From contig NZ_JBEPOB010000001.1 in assembly GCF_040546595.1 (NCBI RefSeq), positions 1,303,001 through 1,367,000 on the forward strand: a stretch of DNA of 64,000 bases. The letters run 5' to 3'. Below are positions 55,847 through 64,000 of this stretch, piece by piece. Source of the stretch: Bosea sp. OAE506. Its GTDB lineage: Bacteria; Pseudomonadota; Alphaproteobacteria; Rhizobiales; Beijerinckiaceae. A program made the position numbers and the translations under genes. The first letter of the stretch is position 1. Each line of letters starts with the position of its first letter. Below the pieces are notes generated by a model. That model made no database searches. It was not told the DNA's origin and worked only from the letters and a program-made list of their open reading frames with translations.

Positions 55847-56490
55847 CGATCGGTTTCACCCGTAATCCGATCAGCCCAAGTGGAAACGGCCTCGGCCGTG
55901 GTTCTGAGATGATCGGCCGCAGTCAGGCCCGAGACGCTTATTCGAGGCTTCAAGTCATGATCGCCGTCCTCAAGCCATAGGAATTCGATCGCCGAGGACA
56001 GATGGTACTTAGCGACGTCCGCCTGGCTGCCTAATGCGTCGCGCGTTCCCTGCACGATCAACGTAGGTGTCTTCAAATCAGCGAGGTGCGTGGTGCGGAG
56101 CCGGTCCGGCTTACCCGGCGGATGGAACGGATAGCCAAGGCAAAGAAGGCCCTTAATGCGGCCTGCGGCGAAAAGCTCGTCGGCGATCATGCTGGCGACG
56201 CGGCCACCCATCGATTTTCCGCCAATAATGAGCGGCATTTCTGCGCCGGCTGCGTCCACCGCAGCGATGTATTCTGGGTTCAGCTGTTCCGCTCGCGGCG
56301 GTGGCTTGCGACCGGCACCTGATCGCCTACCTGCCATGTAGCCGAACTCGAACCGCGCTACCCTCAATCCCACACTGCCCAGTGCTTTGGCGGTCGAACT
56401 CAGCGCGGCCGAGTCCATTGGCGCCCCCGCGCCATGAGCCAATATGATTGTGGTGCTCGCGGTCTCGGGTCCGTCAAATAAGATGGCCAT
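55843..56490 (-). CDS. Alpha/beta hydrolase of the KANSL3/Tex30 type
   Basis: About 215 residues from the ATG at 56490; the open frame reaches 56550. IILAHGAGAPMDSAAL and the nucleophile GGKSMGGRVAS are typical, with later Asp/His positions DGDHDL. This family holds cytoplasmic esterase-like proteins with unclear substrates. It is translationally coupled to the exonuclease III gene. Confidence 0.85.
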   Translation of the reverse strand: MAILFDGPETASTTIILAHGAGAPMDSAALSSTAKALGSVGLRVARFEFGYMAGRRSGAGRKPPPRAEQLNPEYIAAVDAAGAEMPLIIGGKSMGGRVASMIADELFAAGRIKGLLCLGYPFHPPGKPDRLRTTHLADLKTPTLIVQGTRDALGSQADVAKYHLSSAIEFLWLEDGDHDLKPRISVSGLTAADHLRTTAEAVSTWADRITGETDR

Positions 56491-56550
56491 CGCGCTTCCC
56501 ATACCAGGCTTGACCGTTTTGTAAGCCCGGAGACCAAGCTGCCTCAACAT

Positions 56551-57027
56551 GCGGCGTTGAGGGCGATCGATGACGATTTAATTCGGCCCATTTGTCATCG
56601 GTACGCGTTTAGATCTCATCGCACCCGTTGGAAAACGGTCGTCCCCACAGCCTGGTTCCCGGCGCGCTGGGCCTCGAGGCGCGGTGCTTCAACCACTTCG
56701 CATAATCATGCGTCAGCTGCTGCTCCGGCGATTGTCCCGACGCTATACGCTCGGGTACCCAATCACGCTGACCGCGTGGGTGAGCGTCCTCGAGGCCCTT
56801 CCATTGACACCCGAAAGGCGACAATCGCGGAACCGCTCTCCGCGATCCGAGTTCAGCCTTCGGCAGTGGGAATAGCGGCCCGGCGCGCTGATGCTCCGGC
56901 GCTACAGCTACCGTCGTCATCTCAAAACGCGCACTTGTCCGAGTTCATGTCGCAGCTTCGCTAATCGGAGTTACCGATATGACGGACGTTTGCGCGGCTA
57001 TCAGGCTAGGGATGGAGATTACGCGCC
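56551..57027. other. Long intergenic stretch without a supported gene
   Basis: About 480 bases. Open frames exist on both strands but have no recognisable sequence. It should contain the promoters of the divergent hydrolase and the AI-2E gene; a weak ribosome site GGAG lies just before 57028. Confidence 0.4.
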
Positions 57028-58971
57028 GTGGCAGACACACGTTCTTCGGGCGCCAAGCCTGAATTCCTGCCGCACCGTCTCCCCCCTGTTGAAGCGCCCA
57101 GCGGGCTCGGCAGCGTGGCCACGGGCGCGCTCATCATCGGCGCGCTCTATATAGGGCGCGAGGTATTTGTCCCCGTAGCACTCGCGATCCTGTTCAGCTT
57201 CGTGCTCGCGCCGCTGGTTAAGCTGCTCCAGAAGGTGCGGCTTCCACGATCGATCGCCGTCGTCAGTGTCGTGATTTGCGCGTTTGCGGTGGTCGCCGGA
57301 CTGGCCATGGCCATGGTCGGTCAAGCGACGCAACTGGCATCTGACCTGCCAATCTACCAAAACACAATGCGGGAGAAAATTGCGTCGCTAAAAGGGGCAG
57401 GACCGGGAACGGGAGTACTCTCGCGGGCCGTCGACGTCCTCCAAGAACTTGGCAAGGAACTCGATCGGCCAGACCGCGCCGCCGCGGGGCAGCAGCTCTC
57501 GCCACCAGCCGACAACCGGCCGATCCCTGTTGAGGTGCATCAGCCGTCACCGGGTGCGCTGCAGACGCTGCAGGCGTTTTTGACGCCGCTCATCCACCCC
57601 CTGACGACGACCGGCATTGTGCTGATCTTTATGGTCTTCATCCTGCTCAAACGTGAGGATCTGCGAAACCGATTCATCCGGTTGACGGGAACCGATGATC
57701 TGCAGAATACGACCGCCGCATTCGACGATGCCGCCAAGCGGCTGAGCCGGCTGTTTTTAACGCAGTTGCTGTTGAATTCCGGATTCGGCCTGCTGATCGG
57801 CACCGGTCTGTGGATAATCGGCGTGCCGAGCGCGCTGCTCTGGGGCATCCTCTCGGCCATCCTGCGTTTTGTGCCGTATCTGGGGGCCATTCTATCGGCG
57901 ATCTTTCCGATGGTGATCGCTGCTGCGGTCGATCCCGGCTGGACCATGCTAGCTTGGACTGCCGCGCTCTTTCTGGTCGCGGAACCGCTCGCGGGACATG
58001 TGGTCGAGCCGCTGGTCTACGGTCGGACCACCGGCCTCTCGCCGGTGGCTATCGTCGTGGCGGCGACGTTTTGGACTTGGCTATGGGGCCCGATAGGCCT
58101 GGTACTGGCCACGCCATTGACCGTGTGCCTCGTGGTGCTCGGTCGGCATGTAGACCGTCTTCAGTTCCTGGATGTTCTATTGGGCGACCGGCCGCCGCTC
58201 TCCGCCCCTGAGATATTCTACCAACGCGTGCTGGCGGGAGATCCGTCCGAGGCTGCAGACAAGGCTGAGGAGGTCCTAAAGGAGCGCTCCCTGTCAGCCT
58301 ATTACGACGAGGTAGCTATCGAAGGTCTTCGCCTTGCGGCCGGCGATATGGCGCGTGGCGTTCTTGATGCGCAGCGGCAGAGGCAAATACTTGAGACGGT
58401 TCGCGAAGTCCTCGACGATCTGTCCGACCACGAGGACCGTAAACCCAGTTCGGGAGAGGTGACGCTTGATGCCGAGGCCGGCGCTGCAGTTGACGAAACT
58501 GACGAGACCGAGGGCTCATCGGACCTCCCCGTTCTTACCGACGAGCAACTGAAGGCCGCATTTCGTGAACCCGAGCGAGTTGTCCTGGTCGCAGCTCAGT
58601 CGAGCCTGGACGAGGCGGCAGCTCTTATGCTGTCGCAGGTTCTCGGCAAGCATGGGCTAGCCAACCGCGTGCTACCGCAAGACACCCTGTCGAGTACCAA
58701 GCTCTCGGCGCTGACTCTATCGGAGCCCACGTTGATCTGCTTGTGCTACCTCGCGACGCAAAGCGAATCCCATATGCGTTATGCCATCAAACGCCTTCGC
58801 CGCCGCATGCCGCGCGTTTCAATTGTTCTGGCCTACTTTGCCACCGAACATGCGATCATCGACACACAACTGGCCGACCGGACTGAAACGTCGCTGCGGG
58901 GCGCCAGCCGGGCCTGCCTTGAACTGGCAGCAATCGCGCCGTTGGCCGAGGCTCCTGTCGCGAACACGTGA
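57028..58971 (+). CDS. AI-2E family transporter with long C-terminal extension
   Basis: A 647-residue protein from a GTG start. The first 380 residues are the PerM/AI-2E membrane domain: ALYIGREVFVPVALAILFSFVL and later WGILSAILRFVPYLGAILSAI and HVVEPLVYGRTTGLSPVAI. About 260 further residues form a soluble acidic region with helices and an alpha/beta-like end (PERVVLVAAQSSLDEAAAL, then PTLICLCYLATQ). The tail is unusual compared with the basic family (about 350 residues). The function of the combined protein is unknown. Confidence 0.9.
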   Translation: MADTRSSGAKPEFLPHRLPPVEAPSGLGSVATGALIIGALYIGREVFVPVALAILFSFVLAPLVKLLQKVRLPRSIAVVSVVICAFAVVAGLAMAMVGQATQLASDLPIYQNTMREKIASLKGAGPGTGVLSRAVDVLQELGKELDRPDRAAAGQQLSPPADNRPIPVEVHQPSPGALQTLQAFLTPLIHPLTTTGIVLIFMVFILLKREDLRNRFIRLTGTDDLQNTTAAFDDAAKRLSRLFLTQLLLNSGFGLLIGTGLWIIGVPSALLWGILSAILRFVPYLGAILSAIFPMVIAAAVDPGWTMLAWTAALFLVAEPLAGHVVEPLVYGRTTGLSPVAIVVAATFWTWLWGPIGLVLATPLTVCLVVLGRHVDRLQFLDVLLGDRPPLSAPEIFYQRVLAGDPSEAADKAEEVLKERSLSAYYDEVAIEGLRLAAGDMARGVLDAQRQRQILETVREVLDDLSDHEDRKPSSGEVTLDAEAGAAVDETDETEGSSDLPVLTDEQLKAAFREPERVVLVAAQSSLDEAAALMLSQVLGKHGLANRVLPQDTLSSTKLSALTLSEPTLICLCYLATQSESHMRYAIKRLRRRMPRVSIVLAYFATEHAIIDTQLADRTETSLRGASRACLELAAIAPLAEAPVANT

Positions 58972-59145
58972 ACGCAAAAGTGAAGAGCTCAAGGTGAGTA
59001 GCGATTTACGGGTTGGCTGTAGCAAGAATTCTCGATCGTGAGCGGGATCTAGGCTCACATTCTTGGGACAAAGGCGTTGTGCCGCCTCCCCGAAAATCTG
59101 GCCCGGATATGACGCAGTTACCCAATCCCAGATTTGGCGAGAGAA

Positions 59146-59328
59146 TCAACGCCCGCGGCGACCGGTCAGGGCCGCGATAAGGCCCCATATCCCCATCAAC
59201 TTGCTGGCGCCGCCCATGCGGGTTGCGACGAGGGCAAGGAGGGCTGAAACAAAGCGCGGATGCCGCCCACTGGCAGAGATTTTCGTCAGATAAGCGCCCA
59301 GCGCTTGGCCCAGTATCAACTTCCACAT
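59146..59328 (-). CDS. Small membrane-associated hypothetical protein
   Basis: A 60-residue protein from the ATG at 59328. MWKLILGQALGAYLTKISAS and LMGIWGLIAALTGRRGR suggest two amphipathic or membrane segments. No family is recognised. Confidence 0.5.
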   Translation of the reverse strand: MWKLILGQALGAYLTKISASGRHPRFVSALLALVATRMGGASKLMGIWGLIAALTGRRGR

Positions 59329-59390
59329 CGTCAACTCTCTCACAACAGGTGATTAGTGCTCGCGCAGCGCTTGCAAGGTTCGCGGCGCCA

Positions 59391-59954
59391 TCAGCTAGCT
59401 TCATCGTCGACCTGCGACAGCGCACTCAGATCCACGTCTCCGGACCGGCTGTGAAACTGCAGCCGCCCTTGGGCCATCTGCTGCTGGGAGACGCCGGAAA
59501 TCTCGTAATCGCCTGTGTCGTAGATTGTGCGCTCGTCGCCCCGTTCGACGACGAGCCGGCGCACATCGGGAAAGTAGGCATAGCGCATCCCGTTCTGAGA
59601 ACCCGACGACGAGGGCGCGCCAAATGTTTTAGTCCATGCGGACTCGTTATGGCTTTCAGAGGACGCTGCGGCGATAGGCTCAGCGTGCTTCGGCATGGCT
59701 GTGGCGGGGTCAGATAGGGACGCCAGTTCAGCCATCATGGCGTCGAACCTGGCCTTCAGGCCGCTGTCGAACATCGCTCCGACCATGCTCATACCGCCGC
59801 GTGACCACTGCGCCATGCCGCCGAAATCGGCGTGCGAGAACTGCGCCATGCGTCCACCACCCTGACGCAAGGCGGCGCGCGCCGTCTCGACTGCATCACG
59901 GCTGAATCCATGTTCGCTGGCGATCTCGGCGAGCCTTTTTTCGTCGGCGGTCAT
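59391..59954 (-). CDS. Hypothetical protein with SHOCT-like N-terminus
   Basis: A 187-residue protein. The first helix (LAEIASEHGFSRDAVETARAAL) and GRMAQFSHADFGGMAQWSRGGM match a conserved stress-related family often called SHOCT-domain-containing in rhizobia. The C-terminal part (RRLVVERGDERTIYDTGDYEI) is beta-rich. No signal peptide. Function unknown. Confidence 0.7.
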   Translation of the reverse strand: MTADEKRLAEIASEHGFSRDAVETARAALRQGGGRMAQFSHADFGGMAQWSRGGMSMVGAMFDSGLKARFDAMMAELASLSDPATAMPKHAEPIAAASSESHNESAWTKTFGAPSSSGSQNGMRYAYFPDVRRLVVERGDERTIYDTGDYEISGVSQQQMAQGRLQFHSRSGDVDLSALSQVDDEAS

Positions 59955-60155
59955 GCGATCAAGTCCTGATTTGCTGATGGTCTAAGCGCGGCGCCGACGT
60001 GTTCGGTACAAACGCCGCTAGGTCAGCCGCTGGCAAACACGCAACGATTCGGCCGCCAATTGGGTTTTCTGCACGAGTCGGCGGGCTGATCGTACTGATC
60101 GATCAAGAACCTAGGTCGTGCCGGCGGCCATTAAGGCCGGCTCTTGCCAAGTTCA

Positions 60156-60596
60156 TCAAATGACGGCCGTTTCGCCGGCCTGGGCCTGGCGATTGAGTTT
60201 CGAAACTTCGGACGCAAGCGCCTCGCGGTGCCGCTGCAGAGTTGTGCGGTCGGCCGGGTTAGTCGTCTCGTCGATCGCCTCGTCATACGCCTCTAAGGTG
60301 TTCTCTTCGCCGCTTGCGAATGCAGACAGTGACGCGTCGTCCAAACCGAGGATCGCCGATCTTGCCGTCACCACCGCCTTGTGAACGCTGCCCATGAGCG
60401 AACCTTCGTCATCGGCCTTATCACCATGAGTGGAGAGCATCCGATGAATATCGGCATGAGCCGCCTGATGCAGGGCATCGACAGCACGCAGTCGCTCAAG
60501 CACATCGGGGTCCTCAGCCTTCTCGATGGCTTTGCTATAGCCCTCACGCGCATCGATTATGGCGGTGTGTAGAGCAGCCAGATGGTTGTGATACAT
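60156..60596 (-). CDS. PA2169-like four-helix-bundle protein
   Basis: A 146-residue protein from the ATG at 60596 (CAGGAG upstream). The helices carry YSKAIEKAEDPDVLERLRAVDALHQAAHADIH and AVVTARSAILGLDDASLSAFASGEE, the ferritin-like/DUF2383 (PA2169) arrangement; metal-ligand-like acidic and His residues are present. It may store or sense metals, or act in stress. It lies downstream of a gap before the GntR gene. Confidence 0.8.
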   Translation of the reverse strand: MYHNHLAALHTAIIDAREGYSKAIEKAEDPDVLERLRAVDALHQAAHADIHRMLSTHGDKADDEGSLMGSVHKAVVTARSAILGLDDASLSAFASGEENTLEAYDEAIDETTNPADRTTLQRHREALASEVSKLNRQAQAGETAVI

Positions 60597-60966
60597 CGCG
60601 CACTCCTGTCGCTGGGACCGGTCGATTGTTCTCGACACAATCCCCGACGCCCTGCGCGGTTCCGCCCACCCAGCGCTCATCTTGGTGCCCTGCACAACGT
60701 CCCGGAATTTTTGGCTTTAGCCCATGACGACCTACCGGACTGTTGGCACGTCCACCTGAGAGTTGATTGCCATTTCCCATTTCGTCGCGGGCGCAGGTTC
60801 AAACCGTGACTGCGCGGTTTGCCCTCAAGGCGGCCCAATCGCCTCTCGGACCGCGAGTGAAGTCAGCCGCTCATACGAGAATCCACTTGCAGGCCCAGCC
60901 GCCTCAATGCAATGTTCTCACCAACGCATACGTTAATGGACGCGTACATGATTGTTTTGGCCAGAC
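60597..60966. other. Intergenic region upstream of GntR gene
   Basis: No supported gene. The last 60 bases are AT-richer and contain CGCATACG...CGCGTACATG, possible half-sites for a GntR-type regulator near the start at 60967. Otherwise nothing is seen. Confidence 0.4.
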
Positions 60967-61657
60967 ATGATGAGGTCGAGGAAAGCGCCCGCGCTCTGCG
61001 CTCTCGTCCGATGCCGTCTACCTGAAGCTGAAGCAGGCGATCCTCGACAACCGCTATCCTCCCGGCGCCCAGATCCTGGAGAGTCAGATCGCTACTGAAT
61101 TCGAGGCTTCCCGGACGCCTGTGCGCGAAGCCTTCGTTCGCCTCCAACAAGAGGGATTGCTGGAGATCGTGCCGCGGCACGGGGTGCGGATTTCGGCGTT
61201 GTCGCCAAGCGATATGCGCGAAATCTACGAGATTCTCATGTCGCTTGAGCCAACGGCCGTCGAGCTGCTGGTGGCGCGTAAACCCGACCGCTCCGAGTTG
61301 TCCGGTCTTGTCACGGCCTGTGACGATATGGAGAAGGCACTTGAGGGTTCGCAGCCCGATCTCGTCGCCTGGGCCATGGCTGATGAGCGCTTCCATATGA
61401 GCCTGGCCAAACTATGCGGCAATAGGCGCTTGGCTGCGATGATCTTGACCGTCTGGGATCAGGCCCATCGCGCCCGGATGTTCACGCTGTCGTTGCGCCC
61501 CCTGCCACTGCAGTCGACTGCCGAACACCGTGCCGTCGTGGATGCGATCCTCGCCGGCGATGGCGAGCGAGCGCGCGACCTCTACTTCGCTCACCGCAAG
61601 CGCGGCGGCCAAGAACTGACGACAATCATCGAGCGCCACGGAATCCAGCGTCTATGA
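60967..61657 (+). CDS. GntR/FCD family regulator, 5' end appears frameshifted
   Basis: The wHTH and FCD domains are in one open frame that has no ATG and is closed by a TGA at 60971-60973: LKQAILDNRYPPGAQILESQ, then IATEFEASRTPVREAFVRL. The natural start ATG at 60967/60970 is in the neighbouring frame. An extra base between about 60970 and 61010 would explain this. A GTG at 61121 would remove half the HTH. The FCD part, with FHMSLAKLCGNRRL, is intact. It would regulate the genes it overlaps by ATGA. Confidence 0.65.
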
Positions 61658-62763
61658 CATCGAACTCGTTTCATCTCGCGGTGATGCCCGGCGAAGGCAT
61701 CGGCATCGAAGTCATGCAAGCTGCCTCCGCCGTGCTTGCCGCCGTTGAGGACCGTTTCGGCTTGTCCTTCCGGCCCGAGGCAATTCCAGGCGGGGCTCAT
61801 CATTTCCGCGAGACCGGCGCGACCCTGCCCAAGGACGGAATCGAACGCGCTGGCGCGGCCGATGCTATCTTGTTCGGTGCGATGGGCTGGCCCGACATCC
61901 GCTTTCCCGACGGCACAGAGATCGCCCCCCAACTCGACTTGCGTGTCGCCTTCTCGCTGTACGCTGGCGTGCGTCCGATCCGCGCTATCCCCGGTGTCAG
62001 GCTTGCGCTAGCCGACGAGCGTGCCAAGTCGATCGACCTCGTCATCGTCCGAGAATCGACCGAGGGTATGTTCGCCTCGCGCGGCAAGGGCGAGATCATC
62101 GACGACCGCGAGGCGCGCGACACGCAGGTCATCACCCGCGCGACGACGGAAAAGCTGACCGAGTTCTGCTGCGGGCTTGCCCGTCGACGACGCGAGAGCC
62201 GCGGTACACCGGGCCGTGTCACACTGGTCGATAAGGCCAACGTCTTCCTCTCCTTCGCGTTCATGCGGAAGGTCTTTTACGAGGCCGCGGCCAATCATCC
62301 CGACATCGAAGCGCGCCATCACTACGTCGATGCGATGGCGCTGGACCTCGTGCGCCGGCCCTGGGATTTCGATGTGCTGCCGATGGAGAACCTGTTCGGC
62401 GACATCCTATCGGATCTCGGCGCTGGCTTGATTGGCGGCATGGGCTTTGCGCCCTCAGCCGACATCGGCGCGGCCAACGGCATGTTCCAGCCGAGCCATG
62501 GCACCGCCCCCGATATCGCCGGACAGGGCATCGCCAACCCGACGGCGATGATCCTGTCGGCAGCGTTGATGCTCGATTGGCTTGGCGAGACACGCGGCAG
62601 TCAGGCAGCCGTCGATGCGGGCCGCGCCATCGAGCGAAGCGTTGATCATGCTTTCGGAACGCTCGGGCTGCGCAGCCACGACATCGGCGGCTCCAATGGA
62701 ACTGTCGAGATTGGCCGAGCCGTTGCCGAGCTCATTCGCAGCGGCGAGGCAGATCCGCAATGA
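61654..62763 (+). CDS. Isocitrate/isopropylmalate dehydrogenase family protein
   Basis: A 369-residue protein. The N-terminus MPGEGIGIEVMQAAS, the metal/substrate helix RESTEGMFASRGKG and DKANVFLSFAFMRKVFYEAA are present; the Asp cluster is MENLFGDILSDLGAGLIGG. The coenzyme region HGTAPDIAGQGIANP fits NAD use. The family includes isopropylmalate, tartrate and malate dehydrogenases; near a GntR regulator and TRAP system a tartrate- or sugar-acid role is likelier than leucine synthesis. It starts inside the regulator stop. Confidence 0.9.
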   Translation: MTSNSFHLAVMPGEGIGIEVMQAASAVLAAVEDRFGLSFRPEAIPGGAHHFRETGATLPKDGIERAGAADAILFGAMGWPDIRFPDGTEIAPQLDLRVAFSLYAGVRPIRAIPGVRLALADERAKSIDLVIVRESTEGMFASRGKGEIIDDREARDTQVITRATTEKLTEFCCGLARRRRESRGTPGRVTLVDKANVFLSFAFMRKVFYEAAANHPDIEARHHYVDAMALDLVRRPWDFDVLPMENLFGDILSDLGAGLIGGMGFAPSADIGAANGMFQPSHGTAPDIAGQGIANPTAMILSAALMLDWLGETRGSQAAVDAGRAIERSVDHAFGTLGLRSHDIGGSNGTVEIGRAVAELIRSGEADPQ

Positions 62764-62779
62764 CCTGGACTTCTCAGTC

Positions 62780-63799
62780 ATGACGATTGCGGTCGCCATC
62801 GCAGGCTGCGGTTATTTCAGCCGCTTCCATCAAGACGCATGGAGCCGGATGGCGAATGTGCGCGTCGTCGGCATCGCCGACCGCGACCCGCAGAAGCGTG
62901 AGGCCGCCTTGGCCCTGTTCCCGCAAGCACGTGCCTTCGCTGAAGCGGAAGCGATGCTGGACGAGACGAAGCCCAACCTGATCGACATCGTGACGCCGCC
63001 TCAGACCCATTTCGACCTCGTGCGGGCGGCGTCGAGACGCAAGGTGGCCATGATCTGCCAGAAGCCGCTGGCTCCAGCTTTGCTCGAGGCGCGGGAGCTG
63101 GTCGAGACGGCCGAAGAGGCCGGCGCGTTGCTCGCCGTGCACGAGAATTTCCGATTCATGCCCTGGTTCCTGGAGGCCGAGCGGCTGATGACGGCTGGGG
63201 CAGTTGGAACGCCGCTGAACATCAGCTTTCGCCTACGGCCTGGCGACGGCCAGGGCCCCGACGCCTATCTGTCGCGCCAGCCCTATTTCCAGACGATGCC
63301 GCGCTTCCTCATCCACGAAACCGGCATCCATCTAATCGATGTCTTCCGGTTCCTGATGGGGGAGATCACCGGCGTCTTTGCACGGCTGCGGCGGATCAAC
63401 CCGGTCATCGCTGGCGAGGATGCAGGCCTGGTGATCTTTGATTTCGCTAGCGGCGCGGCGGGCCTGTTCGACGGCAATCGCCATGTTGATCATCCATCAA
63501 AGGACACGCGGATGACGAATGGCGTGCTGATGGTCGAGGGCACGCAGGGCGTGATCCGGCTCGACGGTTTCGGGAGACTCTTCGTCCGCCCACGCGGCGG
63601 GGAAGAATACGAGCACGCCTATGACTGGGAGGAGCGCGGCTATGGCGGTGACTGCGTCTACCGACAGTCGCGCCACATCATTGACCATCTGCTCACGGGC
63701 ACGCCGCTCGTCAATTCCGGACGCGACTATCTCCGCAATCTCGACATCGAGGAGGCCATCTATCGGTCGGCCGAGGAGGGTCGCTTCATTACGCTCTAG
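62780..63799 (+). CDS. Gfo/Idh/MocA family oxidoreductase
   Basis: A 339-residue protein from the ATG at 62780, 16 bases after the previous stop. The Rossmann part AIAGCGYFSRFHQDAW binds NAD(P). The conserved CQKPLAPALLEAR carries the catalytic Lys (EKP-like). The C-terminal domain FLIHETGIHLIDVFRFLMGE has the His of the family. It oxidises a sugar or sugar acid. Same operon as the dehydrogenase. Confidence 0.92.
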   Translation: MTIAVAIAGCGYFSRFHQDAWSRMANVRVVGIADRDPQKREAALALFPQARAFAEAEAMLDETKPNLIDIVTPPQTHFDLVRAASRRKVAMICQKPLAPALLEARELVETAEEAGALLAVHENFRFMPWFLEAERLMTAGAVGTPLNISFRLRPGDGQGPDAYLSRQPYFQTMPRFLIHETGIHLIDVFRFLMGEITGVFARLRRINPVIAGEDAGLVIFDFASGAAGLFDGNRHVDHPSKDTRMTNGVLMVEGTQGVIRLDGFGRLFVRPRGGEEYEHAYDWEERGYGGDCVYRQSRHIIDHLLTGTPLVNSGRDYLRNLDIEEAIYRSAEEGRFITL

Positions 63800-63862
63800 A
63801 TCCACGAGAAGGCGGCACCAAAGCCGCCCGCTGGCCCAACAACCATATCCGGGGAGGATATC

Positions 63863-64000
63863 ATGACCAACAGACGCGATCTTCTGAAGGGCTCGGCCGC
63901 CGCCGGACTCGCCGTCACGGGCTTTCCTTCCATCCTTCAGGCGCAGAGTGCCAAGGTCCTGCGGTTCAGCCATACCGATACGTCGGTTGGGGCACGTCAT
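63863..64000 (+). CDS. TRAP-type substrate-binding protein DctP, N-terminus only
   Basis: The ATG at 63863 follows GGGGAGG. A twin-arginine-like signal MTNRRDLLKGSAAAGLAVTG is followed by AKVLRFSHTDTSVGARH, the start typical of TRAP DctP-family binding proteins. The window ends after 46 codons, so the membrane genes are not seen. Confidence 0.78.
   Translation, partial: MTNRRDLLKGSAAAGLAVTGFPSILQAQSAKVLRFSHTDTSVGARH

Noticed and set aside
56557..56964. Plus-strand open frame in the gap before the AI-2E gene
   Set aside because: Ser/Arg/Ala-rich translation without motif, and no ribosome site of note.

Overview
The window looks like chromosomal DNA of a GC-rich alphaproteobacterium of the order Hyphomicrobiales (Rhizobiales), plausibly Bosea-like. 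This rests on the cysteine-free ribosomal protein L36, the Obg GTPase, UgpC/MalK-type sugar ABC transporters with a Tat-exported binding protein, the palindromic intergenic repeat at 3.5 kb, and a Ku/LigD locus of the multi-copy kind known from rhizobia. The genus is an inference. No rRNA, CRISPR array or cas gene is visible.

Layout. (1) 1-13.9 kb is ordinary core and metabolic DNA: a TPR protein, rpmJ, obg, two LysR regulators, a DMT exporter, RidA, GNAT, GST, azoR, a coupled UbiA/DprE1-like pair, a DUF533 protein and two Inh-domain proteins. (2) 13.9-25.8 kb is a catabolic locus: D-2-hydroxyacid dehydrogenase, FadR-type and LacI-type regulators, a four-gene sugar-type ABC importer, two beta-hydroxyacid dehydrogenases, a racemase-family protein lacking one catalytic cysteine, and a PHB-depolymerase-like esterase. 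(3) 25.8-27.6 kb holds two small overlapping paralogous proteins, tRNA-Leu(CAA), a DedA-like protein and DsbB. (4) About 27.7-33.5 kb, with visibly lower GC, is a Tn7-like transposition module on the minus strand, tnsA-tnsB-tnsC-tniQ, with tniQ apparently split by a frame change. (5) 33.7-37.2 kb is an uncharacterised minus-strand three-gene operon ending in a Lon-type AAA+ ATPase without a protease domain, with a divergent XRE regulator. It may be transposon or island cargo and is the best candidate here for an undescribed system. (6) 37.8-60.6 kb is a stress and repair accessory region: metallophosphoesterase, YihY, holin-like and DUF883-like envelope genes, extensin-like and L,D-transpeptidase proteins, a proofreading-type exonuclease, a stand-alone ATP-dependent ligase, LigD, two convergent Ku genes, exonuclease III, an AI-2E family protein with a long soluble tail, and many small stress-type proteins. 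(7) 60.9-64 kb starts a second catabolic operon: a GntR regulator with a damaged 5' end, an isocitrate/isopropylmalate-type dehydrogenase, a Gfo/Idh/MocA oxidoreductase and a TRAP-type binding protein cut by the window edge.

How the parts may work together: the 13.9-25 kb genes probably import and oxidise a sugar acid or polyol under dual repression. The Ku/LigD/ligase/exonuclease group forms a complete bacterial NHEJ set. The small HigA-N-terminal-like proteins occur three times, twice beside the tRNA and once in the repair island, which hints at a shared unknown role.
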